The notes beneath the pieces were generated by a model that did no database searches, was not told where the DNA came from, and worked only from the letters and a program-made list of their open reading frames with translations. The translations under genes and the position numbers were made by a program. A DNA stretch of 29,300 nt from an uncultured Eubacteriales bacterium (GTDB taxonomy: Bacteria; Bacillota; Clostridia; Oscillospirales; Acutalibacteraceae): positions 1-29,300 of the forward strand of contig ONPH01000002.1 of NCBI GenBank assembly GCA_900319655.1, given 5' to 3'. How positions within the stretch are numbered: position 1 is the stretch's first letter; the number at the start of each line of letters is the position of its first letter. Positions 1 through 8,681 of the stretch are shown piece by piece.

Positions 1-2209
<2,209 letters not shown>

Positions 2210-2214
2210 AATTA

Positions 2215-2973
2215 TTAAAACCTTCTGTTGGCGGAATATCTGTTATTGTCGTTTTTTTCAGTCTTTTTAGGCTCGGGAGCTTCCTCATTGCCGAAGATTG
2301 CTTCCTCTGCCGAAACAGGCTCAGCCTCGGGAGTTTCAATATAATGACGGCTCCTGTTTATCCTTGTACCCTCGGAATGAAGCTTTTTTAGAGGAGAATC
2401 CTCAGTTCCTGCGTGGTTTTCCCTAACGTCGCTTATAACCTCAACATAGGGCTTTTCCTGAGAATTAAGCTCAGTTGAATTTGAAACCAAATCCTCATTT
2501 TCCGTCTGAGTTTTAGCCGCGTTGCGCTCTGCCTTTATTTTATTAAACACGTCGTTGTTAATCTGGAACTGGTTTGAACCCTCGGCGTAGCCGATTTCGT
2601 CGTCGAGCTCGGAGATTGAGAGATTGTCGGAGTACTCAATTCCTGCACGCTTTGCTTCCATAGACTTTTGATACTTTTTAAGCGGATCGAATTTTACGAA
2701 ATTCGGAGATACAAGTCCGAAGATGATCAGCGGAATTGCCACTGCCAAAATTCCGAGCGGATTGCTCACCATATTCAGCGCAATCCAAGCGGTCAAAATC
2801 GCCGCGGAGATAATTGCGCAGATGATAAACACCAAAATTACCTTTTTGTTGATAAATACATGGCTTTCCTTTCCGCATCGGGAACAGACGTATTCCGCCT
2901 TTCTCCTGTAAGAAAATCTTTCCCAGTATGTAATTCTTTTTCCGCAGTACGGACATCTGTTTTTCCTGTTCAT
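2215..2973 (-). CDS. Zinc-ribbon membrane protein with long charged C-terminal tail
   Basis: A 252-residue protein of unknown function. CPYC (C7, C10) and CSRC (C30, C33) form a zinc ribbon with the same 19-residue spacing as the downstream 1898-2209 protein. Two hydrophobic segments follow at about 45-68 and 72-92. From about residue 100 the protein is a long, hydrophilic, probably disordered tail rich in E, N, S and K, with an amphipathic stretch near 118-150. The start ATG follows GGAGAG. It is placed 37 bases after remB and upstream of gyrB, where Bacillus has no such gene. A membrane-linked sensor or adaptor role is conceivable from the architecture but not shown. Confidence 0.8.
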   Translation of the reverse strand: MNRKNRCPYCGKRITYWERFSYRRKAEYVCSRCGKESHVFINKKVILVFIICAIISAAILTAWIALNMVSNPLGILAVAIPLIIFGLVSPNFVKFDPLKKYQKSMEAKRAGIEYSDNLSISELDDEIGYAEGSNQFQINNDVFNKIKAERNAAKTQTENEDLVSNSTELNSQEKPYVEVISDVRENHAGTEDSPLKKLHSEGTRINRSRHYIETPEAEPVSAEEAIFGNEEAPEPKKTEKNDNNRYSANRRF

Positions 2974-3010
2974 AGCTCTCTCCGTAAAATTAATTTATAT
3001 ACCTTCAAAT

Positions 3011-3262
3011 TTATAAGCTCAGTTTTCTTCTCGACAAGGTTTTGGTTGAAAGCTGAGAAATATAAACGCTTGTTTTGCCTTTATCATTACAAACTACAAA
3101 CGACCTCGGCAGCTCGTAGGACACGTTGATAACCTCGCCGTTTTTTTGAGCCGCCGCCAAAAAATCACGTGTTTTTTTAGAAACCGTGCAGGCGTCGATG
3201 TCAAACATTGCGACGATTTTTTCGGTATTTATTACAACGTCGTTTCCCAAATGCAAATACAT
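3011..3262 (-). CDS. remB: RemB/YaaB-like DUF370 protein
   Basis: An 83-residue protein of the DUF370 family (RemA/RemB). RemA is a DNA-binding regulator of matrix genes in Bacillus, and RemB (YaaB) is its paralogue encoded between recF and gyrB. The N-terminal MYLHLGNDVVINTEKIVAMF is the family signature. A predicted beta-rich fold and a basic C-terminus (TLSRRKLSL) follow. It starts only 3 bases after the recF stop, so it is translationally coupled. Its position between recF and gyrB supports the RemB assignment over RemA, which normally sits near gmk. Its exact regulatory role in this organism is not shown. Confidence 0.85.
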   Translation of the reverse strand: MYLHLGNDVVINTEKIVAMFDIDACTVSKKTRDFLAAAQKNGEVINVSYELPRSFVVCNDKGKTSVYISQLSTKTLSRRKLSL

Positions 3263-3265
3263 ATA

Positions 3266-4375
3266 TCAGTTTTCTTCCTCTGAAATTTTGCCGTTATTCA
3301 CAAGGAAAACCTTTCCCTGTTTAAGCTGTTCTTTGTTTGATTTTTCACAGCAGGTTATAAAAACCTGACAGCCTTCAAGCTCGTTTAGCAGATAGTCCTG
3401 ACGGCTGTTGTCAAGCTCGGACAGTACGTCGTCGAGCAAAATTACGGGCTCCTCGCCCATTTTTTCTCTGAGTACGGCGGCTTCCGCGAGCTTTAGCGAC
3501 AATACAGCGCTCCGCTGCTGTCCCTGAGAGGCAAACGACTTTGCGTTTTTGCCATTTATGATAACCTCAACGTCGTCGCGGTGAGGTCCTGCAAGCGTTA
3601 CTCCGCAGGCAATTTCGTTTTGACGGTTTGCACTGTACTTTGAGCGCATTTTTTCTTCAATTTCTTCCACGCTGTCGCTGTACTCGGCGCCTACGCTTGA
3701 AATATATTTAAGCTCGAGCTCCTCTTTATTTTTTGAAATTCCGCTGTGATACACCGCCGCCTTTTGAGTTATCATATTTACAAACTCAAGTCGCTGTTTT
3801 AAGAGCCTTGCGCCCGACATAATAATCTGGTCGTCCCAGATATCGAGCGTTGATTCGAGCGCGGGATTTCTCAGCACGTCCTTAAGCAGGGCGTTTCTCT
3901 GAGCGATAAGGCGGTTGTATTTTGAAAGCATTACCGCGTTTTTCAGCTTTTCGCGGCAGATTGCGCTGTCTATAAAATTTCTTCTCTCCCCCGGACCTCT
4001 TTTGATAAGGCTGAGATTTTCGGGAGAAAAAACAACCGCGCAGAATTTTTCTATAAGCGCGGACGAGGAGCGCTTTTCAACACCGTTGATTTTCACATTT
4101 TTTTTCGTCGCTGAAAAACCGAGAGAAGCGTTTTGCTCCCTCTCCTGACCGTAAAATTCACATTCGAGCCGTGAAAAGTCCTTTCCCCACTTTATCATTT
4201 CACGCGCGTTAGCGGTTCTGAACGAATGGCCTCCGCAGAACAACCAAAGCGCTTCGATGATATTTGTTTTTCCCTGTGCGTTGTCGCCGTAAATTATATT
4301 TACACATTCGCAGGGAAAAATTTCCGCGTCGTCTAAATTTCTGAAATTTTGAAATTTTAAGCTGTTAACCTTCAT
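3266..4375 (-). CDS. recF: DNA replication and repair protein RecF
   Basis: SMC-like ABC ATPase that recognises gapped DNA and, with RecO and RecR, loads RecA. Its length of 369 residues is typical. Walker A is GDNAQGKT at residues 30-37. An ABC signature-like region follows ASQGQQRSAVLSLKLAE, and Walker B/D-loop is VILLDDVLSELD. The N-terminal LKFQNFRNLDDAEI is the usual RecF lobe I start. The ATG at 4375 directly abuts the stop of the S4 gene (TAAATG), so translation is coupled. It lies between the S4 gene and remB as in other Firmicutes origins. Confidence 0.97.
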   Translation of the reverse strand: MKVNSLKFQNFRNLDDAEIFPCECVNIIYGDNAQGKTNIIEALWLFCGGHSFRTANAREMIKWGKDFSRLECEFYGQEREQNASLGFSATKKNVKINGVEKRSSSALIEKFCAVVFSPENLSLIKRGPGERRNFIDSAICREKLKNAVMLSKYNRLIAQRNALLKDVLRNPALESTLDIWDDQIIMSGARLLKQRLEFVNMITQKAAVYHSGISKNKEELELKYISSVGAEYSDSVEEIEEKMRSKYSANRQNEIACGVTLAGPHRDDVEVIINGKNAKSFASQGQQRSAVLSLKLAEAAVLREKMGEEPVILLDDVLSELDNSRQDYLLNELEGCQVFITCCEKSNKEQLKQGKVFLVNNGKISEEEN

Positions 4376-4588
4376 TTATTCAACATTAATCAGAGTTCCG
4401 TTATACTCGGCGGTATCGCCGGGTCTCAGCTTTTTTCCGCGCATGGTGCAGACCTCGCCGTTGACCTTGACCTCGCCGTTTTGAATAACGACCTTCGCCA
4501 TTCCGCCGGTATACGCCTCTCCGCTGAGCTTCAGCAAATCCTGAAGCTTAATATATTCTGTGTTAATTTTTATATTCTCAGTTTTCAT
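4376..4588 (-). CDS. YaaA-type S4 RNA-binding domain protein
   Basis: A 70-residue S4-like protein of the YaaA family found between dnaN and recF, implicated by family in ribosome assembly. The S4 core is visible: IKLQDLLKLSGEAYTGGMAK, then VKVNGEVCTMRGKKLRPGD, where VNGE..T.RGKKL.PGD is the RNA-binding loop. The ATG at 4588 is preferred because GAGG lies 7 bases upstream. A TTG six bases further upstream (4594) would leave only one base between the SD and the start. The gene overlaps the dnaN end by 11 bases and ends exactly where recF begins. This is a different family from the H2O2-response YaaA of E. coli. Confidence 0.9.
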   Translation of the reverse strand: MKTENIKINTEYIKLQDLLKLSGEAYTGGMAKVVIQNGEVKVNGEVCTMRGKKLRPGDTAEYNGTLINVE

Positions 4589-5684
4589 TAGCAAGCCTCA
4601 TCGGCACAACAATGCTCAAAAAGCTGTCGCCCGAAACGGGTTTTACAATAATCGGAGAAACCGGACCGTTGAGCACGAGCTTAACCTCGTCGGTGTCGGT
4701 ATTCTTGAGCGCGTCGAGCATATATTTGTTGTTAAAGCCGATTTCTACGCTCTCTCCTGCGATGTCAACGTCGATAACATCCTTTGCGCTTCCGACAGCC
4801 GAGGCGCAGGAAAGTCTGATTTCGTTTTCAAGGAACTTACACCTTACGGGGCTGGGAGTTCTCTCGTTATTGAGAAGCGACATTCTCTCGACCGACTCAA
4901 TCAGCTTGCGTGTAGAGATTACGAGGACGGTTTTTTCTTCCGTTGAAACCGTAGCCTTGTAGTCGATGAAAGTACCCTCGATAAGTCTTGAAATTACCCT
5001 GTAGCTCTTAACCTTAAAGGTGATGTGCCTTTGACCGATAATAATATCAACCGGCTCGTCGTCCTCGGTAAGGAGCTTCAAAATTTCGAGCTGGGTCTTG
5101 CCGGGTACAACAAAAGAATTACTTCTCTCGGTATCGACGTTCTCTTTTCTGATAGCCATTCTGTAGCCGTCGATTGCAACTATAGTAAGGGTTGAATTGT
5201 CAATTTCAAATAATGAGCCTGTGTAAATCGGCTTCGCCATATTTTCGCTTACCGCGTAAACGGTTTGGCGAATCATATCTCTTAATACCTTTGAGCTGAG
5301 AGTGATTGAATCTGTCTGTTCAAAGTTTGGCAGGTCGGGATATTCAACGGACGACATACCCATAATTTTATAATCCGCCTGTCCGCAGGTGATATAGGTT
5401 ACCATTCTGTCGTCGGTCTCGATTGTAACGACCTCCTCAGGAAGTCTTCTTACGATATCGAGGAACAGCCTTGCGCCGATTACGATTTCTCCCTCTTTAA
5501 TAATTGAGGCTTCGATATCGGTGGTAATTCCGATTTCGAGGTTGTAGCCCGAGATATTGAGCTTATCTCCGTATGCCTTTACAAGTACGCCCTCAAGAGC
5601 AGGAATTGAAGATTTTGAAGAAACTGCCCTTGATACGTTTGAAACGGCAGAAACCAAATCTGTTTTGGAACAGGTAATTTTCAT
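4578..5684 (-). CDS. dnaN: DNA polymerase III beta sliding clamp
   Basis: Ring-shaped dimeric processivity clamp for the replicative polymerase and a docking hub for repair proteins. Its 368 residues match the usual length with three repeated clamp domains. The N-terminus MKITCSKTDLVSAVSNVSRAVSSKSSIPALEGVLV and the C-terminal PIIVKPVSGDSFLSIVVPMRL are characteristic, the latter forming the peptide-binding pocket and end. The start is supported by AGGAG 9 bases upstream. It is the first gene after the putative oriC gap downstream of dnaA and overlaps the next gene by 11 bases, which suggests coupling. Confidence 0.98.
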   Translation of the reverse strand: MKITCSKTDLVSAVSNVSRAVSSKSSIPALEGVLVKAYGDKLNISGYNLEIGITTDIEASIIKEGEIVIGARLFLDIVRRLPEEVVTIETDDRMVTYITCGQADYKIMGMSSVEYPDLPNFEQTDSITLSSKVLRDMIRQTVYAVSENMAKPIYTGSLFEIDNSTLTIVAIDGYRMAIRKENVDTERSNSFVVPGKTQLEILKLLTEDDEPVDIIIGQRHITFKVKSYRVISRLIEGTFIDYKATVSTEEKTVLVISTRKLIESVERMSLLNNERTPSPVRCKFLENEIRLSCASAVGSAKDVIDVDIAGESVEIGFNNKYMLDALKNTDTDEVKLVLNGPVSPIIVKPVSGDSFLSIVVPMRLANEN

Positions 5685-5932
5685 TTCGTATATCTCCTCT
5701 GATGATATATTCTTTTAAATTTCAGTAGTAGTAGTAGGCAGTGTTAAAATATGGAAAAGTGCCTTAAGACGGCTTGTCTGTTCGGTTTTTTTATCAACAC
5801 CGTGTTATTAAAAATTTAATGAATGATGTTTATAAAATTTTAACACCCGTTAACATTGACTGACAAAGTTAAACATTATCAACGTTCTGACATAATTTTC
5901 TATATTGAAAGATGTTAGTTTATAGGATAAAT
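5685..5932. other. oriC: Probable oriC (dnaA-dnaN intergenic region)
   Basis: A 248-base AT-rich gap between dnaA and dnaN, where Bacillus has its unwinding site. No consensus TTATCCACA box is present. Related sites are TTATCAACAC at 5791-5800, TTATCAACG at 5876-5884, TTTTAACAC at 5838-5846, and the inverted forms GTGTTAAAA at 5741-5749 and GTGTTATTA at 5802-5810. A run of TAG triplets at 5726-5737 lies beside the 5741 site with AT-rich DNA on its far side. The dnaN promoter and leader must also lie here. Calling this the origin rests on gene context and this layout. Unwinding itself is inferred. Confidence 0.75.
5723..5737 (+). promoter_or_regulatory. DnaA-trio-like TAG repeat
   Basis: Four consecutive TAG triplets (5726-5737), preceded by a partial CAG. 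Read 3' to 5' away from the DnaA-box-like GTGTTAAAA at 5741, the strand is GAT-GAT-GAT-GAT. A short GGCA spacer separates it from that box, and AT-rich DNA (5701-5722) lies on the other side. This is the order and polarity described for DnaA-trio origin elements, where DnaA loads on one strand during melting. Confidence 0.65.
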
Positions 5933-7255
5933 TTATCTGTCCTGAATGTTCTTGATTGTGTCGTCAATAAGCTCTTTTACTTTTCTGTCCTTATTAATAA
6001 GGTTCTCTACCTTTTGAATTGAGTAAATTACCGTTGAGTAGTGACGGTGACCGAACTCCTCACCGATATTTACCATAGAGAGCGTTGTAATCTGCCTTGT
6101 GATGTAGATTGCTATATGACGCGCGTTGCTGATGTTAGCGCTCTTGTTTTTCTGAGAGCGGATTTCCTCGGGAGTTACGCCGTAGGTGCGCGCAACCTCG
6201 TCAATAATTCTCTCAACCGTTACCTCGGGCGGAACGTCGTTGTTGAGAACGTCCGCGATAACCTCCTGAACGGAAGTGAGAGAGGGCTTTTCATTATTAA
6301 GAAGTGATTTTGCCTTTAGTTTTTTAACAGTGCCCTCAAGCTGGCGGATATTTGCCTTTAGCTTTTTGGCTATGTACTCGCAGATTTCGTTCGACAGCTC
6401 AATGTCGACAAGCTCAGCCTTGCGCTTAATGATTGCAATTCTCGTCTCCAAATCAGGCGGCTGAATGTCGGCAATTAAGTCCTGCTCAAAGCGCGAGCGC
6501 AGACGGTCGTCAAGGGTTCTGATTTCCTTCGGCGGACGGTCTGAGGTGAGTACAATCTGCTTTCTCGCCTCGTGAAGCGCGTTAAAGGTGTGGAAGAATT
6601 CCTCCTGGGTACTCTCCTTGCCGCCGATAAACTGAACGTCGTCCACCAACAGCACGTCGGCGTGTCTGTACTTATGTCTGAACTCGCTCATCTTTGCCTG
6701 ACGCAGGCTTTCGATAAGCTCGTTTGTAAAGTCGTCGCCCTTGATATAGCAGATAACCATATCGGGGTTGTTCTTTTTAATCTCGTTTCCGATGGCGTAA
6801 AGCAGGTGGGTTTTTCCAAGTCCCGAATTGCCGTACAGGAAAAGAGGATTGTATGCCTTTGACGGATTTGTTGCAACCGCAAGGCAAGCCGCGTGAGCAA
6901 ATTTATTTGACGAGCCTACGATAAAGGTATCGAAGGTGTACTCATAGTTTGCGTTTGTTTCCTCGCTGATAACCTCCGGAGCAGGCGTGCTGATATTTGC
7001 TTCATCCGGAGTTTTAAGCGCGATGTTGAATTTATTGTCAAAGATAGCCTCAAACGCTTCGTTTAACAGCGGAATGTAGCATCTTTTAATAGTCTGTCTG
7101 TGAAAATCGTTCGGAACGATAAGATAAGCCGTGTTGCTTTCAAAGTCAAGGTTGAGCGGTTTAATCCTGCTGATCCATGTATTGTAAGCCACGTCCGTAA
7201 TTTTTGTTTTGCAGTAGGAGCATATCAGCTCCCAAGCGTCGTTAAATGAATCCAT
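5933..7255 (-). CDS. dnaA: Chromosomal replication initiator DnaA
   Basis: AAA+ initiator that binds oriC and opens the duplex. With the chosen start it is 440 residues. The ATG at 7255 is preceded by GGAGG 5 bases upstream. An in-frame ATG at 7282 has no SD and would add only nine residues. Domain I covers about 1-80 and a short linker about 85-105. Walker A is GNSGLGKT at 142-149, Walker B LLVDDVQF at 202-209, and the domain IV helix-turn-helix ends in the signature region 395-415. The recognition helix reads GHRHYSTV (402-409) instead of the usual GGRDHTTV, and the basic loop before it (KNKSANISNAR) also departs from consensus. Both suggest altered DNA-site preference. Confidence 0.97.
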   Translation of the reverse strand: MDSFNDAWELICSYCKTKITDVAYNTWISRIKPLNLDFESNTAYLIVPNDFHRQTIKRCYIPLLNEAFEAIFDNKFNIALKTPDEANISTPAPEVISEETNANYEYTFDTFIVGSSNKFAHAACLAVATNPSKAYNPLFLYGNSGLGKTHLLYAIGNEIKKNNPDMVICYIKGDDFTNELIESLRQAKMSEFRHKYRHADVLLVDDVQFIGGKESTQEEFFHTFNALHEARKQIVLTSDRPPKEIRTLDDRLRSRFEQDLIADIQPPDLETRIAIIKRKAELVDIELSNEICEYIAKKLKANIRQLEGTVKKLKAKSLLNNEKPSLTSVQEVIADVLNNDVPPEVTVERIIDEVARTYGVTPEEIRSQKNKSANISNARHIAIYITRQITTLSMVNIGEEFGHRHYSTVIYSIQKVENLINKDRKVKELIDDTIKNIQDR

Positions 7256-7592
7256 TTTCTCCTCCACATCCTCATAGGGCATTGTTTTGCGGGTTAAGGT
7301 GATTGTGCCCGTTTTACATATTTAAATAATCAAAAATTCCTGTAGTCGCAAATTAACCCACAATAATTCCATTCTAAATAATTATACTCCAACCGCGAAT
7401 AAAATGCAAGCATTTTGACTTTATTAAGAATTACATTTTAAATGTATATATAGAGAATTTTAGTTTAAAATGTCAAAACTTTTTTGAAGTATTTTGATTT
7501 TGATTTTTCAAAAATTTCAACACACTATAAGTTGTTATCAAAGTTTCAAAAATAACTATATTTAGTGGTGAATTTTTAACGGCAAAAAAAAC
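7256..7592. other. AT-rich intergenic region upstream of dnaA
   Basis: A non-coding, strongly AT-rich stretch between divergent dnaA and rpmH. It holds the dnaA promoter, a perfect palindrome AAAATGC-AA-GCATTTT at 7401-7416, and the palindrome-like ACATTTTAAATGT near 7433. Two possible DnaA-binding sequences are TTTCAACAC at 7515-7523 and TTATCAAAG at 7535-7543. Within the dnaA leader, GGGTTAA (7291-7297) is complementary to TTAACCC (7353-7359). It may act as a second part of a bipartite origin or as DnaA autoregulatory DNA (inference). No coding region was seen. Confidence 0.55.
7381..7409 (-). promoter_or_regulatory. Putative dnaA promoter
   Basis: On the minus strand a perfect -10 TATAAT (7386-7381) lies 17 bases after a weak -35 TTGCAT (7409-7404). 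The -35 falls inside the palindrome at 7401-7416, so a protein binding there could control dnaA. The leader to the dnaA start would be about 120 bases. This is sequence match only. Confidence 0.6.
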
Positions 7593-7621
7593 TTGACGGA
7601 TTTGATAAAATAAGCTATAAT
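7593..7621 (+). promoter_or_regulatory. Strong SigA-type promoter for rpmH
   Basis: TTGACG (7593-7598), a 17-base spacer and a perfect TATAAT (7616-7621). Transcription would start near 7628, leaving a leader of about 128 bases before rpmH. This near-consensus promoter suits a ribosomal protein gene and points away from dnaA. Confidence 0.85.
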
Positions 7622-7627
7622 GCTATA

Positions 7628-7755
7628 TTGCAAGGATAGGGCAGTAGGTTTATTCCTCTGCTCCGAAACCTAAAAAAGGAAGTAAAAAGCATTACATTCC
7701 ACTATATTCCGATATGCTTTTTAACCTTATAATTTCGAAGGGAGGGTTTTTGAGT
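7628..7755 (+). promoter_or_regulatory. Structured 5' leader of rpmH
   Basis: This untranslated leader has interlocking complementary segments. GGGCAG (7639-7644) pairs with CTGCTC (7658-7663, one G-U), and TAGGTTT (7645-7651) pairs with AAACCTA (7666-7672). The two pairings cross, so they form either a pseudoknot or two exclusive hairpins. Further down, TAAAAAGCAT (7683-7692) pairs with ATGCTTTTTA (7714-7723), a 10-bp stem ending 17 bases before the GGAGGG ribosome-binding site (7741-7746). A regulatory role for L34 or the downstream genes is inferred. Confidence 0.45.
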
Positions 7756-7890
7756 ATGTTGAGAACATATCAGCCTAAAAAGCTTCACAGAAAAAAAGAG
7801 CACGGCTTCAGAAAGAGAATGGCTACATCTAACGGCAGAAAAGTTTTGGCGAGAAGAAGAGCTAAGGGCAGAAAAAGGTTGTCTTACTAA
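7756..7890 (+). CDS. rpmH: Ribosomal protein bL34
   Basis: A 44-residue, highly basic protein of the large ribosomal subunit. [20 protein letters not shown] followed by [20 protein letters not shown] and RLSY matches the family over its full length. The ATG at 7756 has GGAGGG 9 bases upstream. An in-frame TTG two codons earlier is less likely because L34 normally begins M-[KLR]-R-TYQP. It is the first gene of the rightward block next to the origin, followed by rnpA after a structured 181-base gap. Confidence 0.97.
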   Translation: MLRTYQPKKLHRKKEHGFRKRMATSNGRKVLARRRAKGRKRLSY

Positions 7891-7918
7891 GGCGTTTAGT
7901 GAATAACAAACTGTAAAA

Positions 7919-7981
7919 GCGGATGTTTTTCATAAGCCTTGCTTTTGAACTTTTCAAAACGCAACGACTTAAAACAGCCGC
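7919..7981 (+). promoter_or_regulatory. Long hairpin structure after rpmH
   Basis: GCGGATGTTTT (7919-7929) and AAAACAGCCGC (7971-7981) form an 11-bp stem with one mismatch. They enclose a second hairpin, TTTTGAA (7943-7949) with TTCAAAA (7953-7959). A U-rich stretch (ATTTTATTT) follows. It may stabilise or partly terminate the rpmH message before rnpA, which would allow much more L34 than RnpA. The function is inferred from structure. Confidence 0.5.
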
Positions 7982-8013
7982 ATTTTATTTATATGTTGTT
8001 TATTAAATAGTCT

Positions 8014-8047
8014 AAAGAACGACCACTTTTAATTGTGGTCTTTCTTT
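8014..8047 (+). terminator. Intrinsic terminator or attenuator between rpmH and rnpA
   Basis: AAAGAA-c-GACCAC (8014-8026) pairs with GTGGTC-t-TTCTTT (8035-8047) around an 8-base loop, giving a 13-bp stem with one mismatch. The right arm and following bases are T-rich (TTTCTTTAATT). It lies 25 bases before the rnpA start, so readthrough is needed unless rnpA has its own promoter, and I do not see a good one. Confidence 0.6.
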
Positions 8048-8071
8048 AATTATATCCGCCGAGGTATTGTT

Positions 8072-8413
8072 ATGGGTAAGTATGTTACGGTCAAGGAAAA
8101 CAGAGATTTTTCGAGAATTTATAAAAGAGGAAAATCCTTTGTAAGTCCCGTGCTTGTTACCTATGTAATAAAAAACCGGTCGGATAACGTAAGATACGGC
8201 ATTACTACAGGTAAAAAAATTGGCAACGCAGTAAAACGCTCAAGAGCAAGAAGAGTTATAAGAGCCTCATATTATCAACTTTATTCCAAACTCAATTCCG
8301 GCTACGATATTATTTTTGTAGCGAGAGGAAAAACGCCGTTCGTAAAATCTCAGGTTGTGTTAAGCGCAATGCAAAAGCAGCTTGAACAGGCAGGCGTTAT
8401 AAGTAAAAGCTAA
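8072..8413 (+). CDS. rnpA: Ribonuclease P protein component
   Basis: Small basic protein cofactor of the RNase P ribozyme, which matures tRNA 5' ends. It has 113 residues. The RNR signature is GKKIGNAVKRSRARRVIRASY, where the usual KRN is KRS. The N-terminal VKENRDFSRIYKRGKSF is the conserved leader-binding region. The start at 8072 is chosen because GAGG lies 7 bases upstream and MGKYVTVKENRDF fits the family. An upstream in-frame extension (from 8033) lies within the terminator stem. It is followed by yidD after 28 bases. Confidence 0.95.
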   Translation: MGKYVTVKENRDFSRIYKRGKSFVSPVLVTYVIKNRSDNVRYGITTGKKIGNAVKRSRARRVIRASYYQLYSKLNSGYDIIFVARGKTPFVKSQVVLSAMQKQLEQAGVISKS

Positions 8414-8441
8414 TCCTCACGGTTATTAACGGTAGATTATT

Positions 8442-8666
8442 ATGAAAAAAGTTTTAATGGCTTTAATCAGATTTTATCAGTCCGCAATATCTCCTTATAC
8501 TAAAGCCCGCTGCATATACACCCCTACGTGTTCGCAGTACGGACTGGAGGCTATAGAGCGTTTCGGAGCGTTAAAGGGCAGCGCTCTGACAATATGGCGT
8601 TTTTTACGCTGCAATCCGTTTGCCAAGGGCGGGTACGATCCCGTCCCGGAAAAAAAGAAAAAATAA
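8442..8666 (+). CDS. yidD: Membrane protein insertion efficiency factor YidD
   Basis: A 74-residue protein with the full YidD pattern: an N-terminal amphipathic segment ([18 protein letters not shown]), [36 protein letters not shown], then [12 protein letters not shown]. The family acts at the inner face of the membrane to help YidC-dependent insertion. It sits between rnpA and yidC as usual, 15 bases before yidC. Confidence 0.95.
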   Translation: MKKVLMALIRFYQSAISPYTKARCIYTPTCSQYGLEAIERFGALKGSALTIWRFLRCNPFAKGGYDPVPEKKKK

Positions 8667-8681
8667 CGATGAGGTAAATTT

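Noticed and set aside
2668..3129. Plus-strand open frame of 153 codons across the remB and zinc-ribbon genes
   Set aside because: It crosses two opposite-strand genes with good SDs and conserved cysteine motifs, and has none of its own.
3160..3180. CACGTG core near 3168 as a third parS
   Set aside because: The flanks do not match TGTTTCACGTGAAACA. Only the central hexamer is shared.
7256..7282. Upstream in-frame ATG for dnaA (nine extra residues)
   Set aside because: No SD precedes it, while GGAGG sits 5 bases before the ATG at 7255.
5685..7592. Search for consensus TTATCCACA DnaA boxes
   Set aside because: None found by eye on either strand in the two intergenic gaps. Only related sequences such as TTATCAACA occur.
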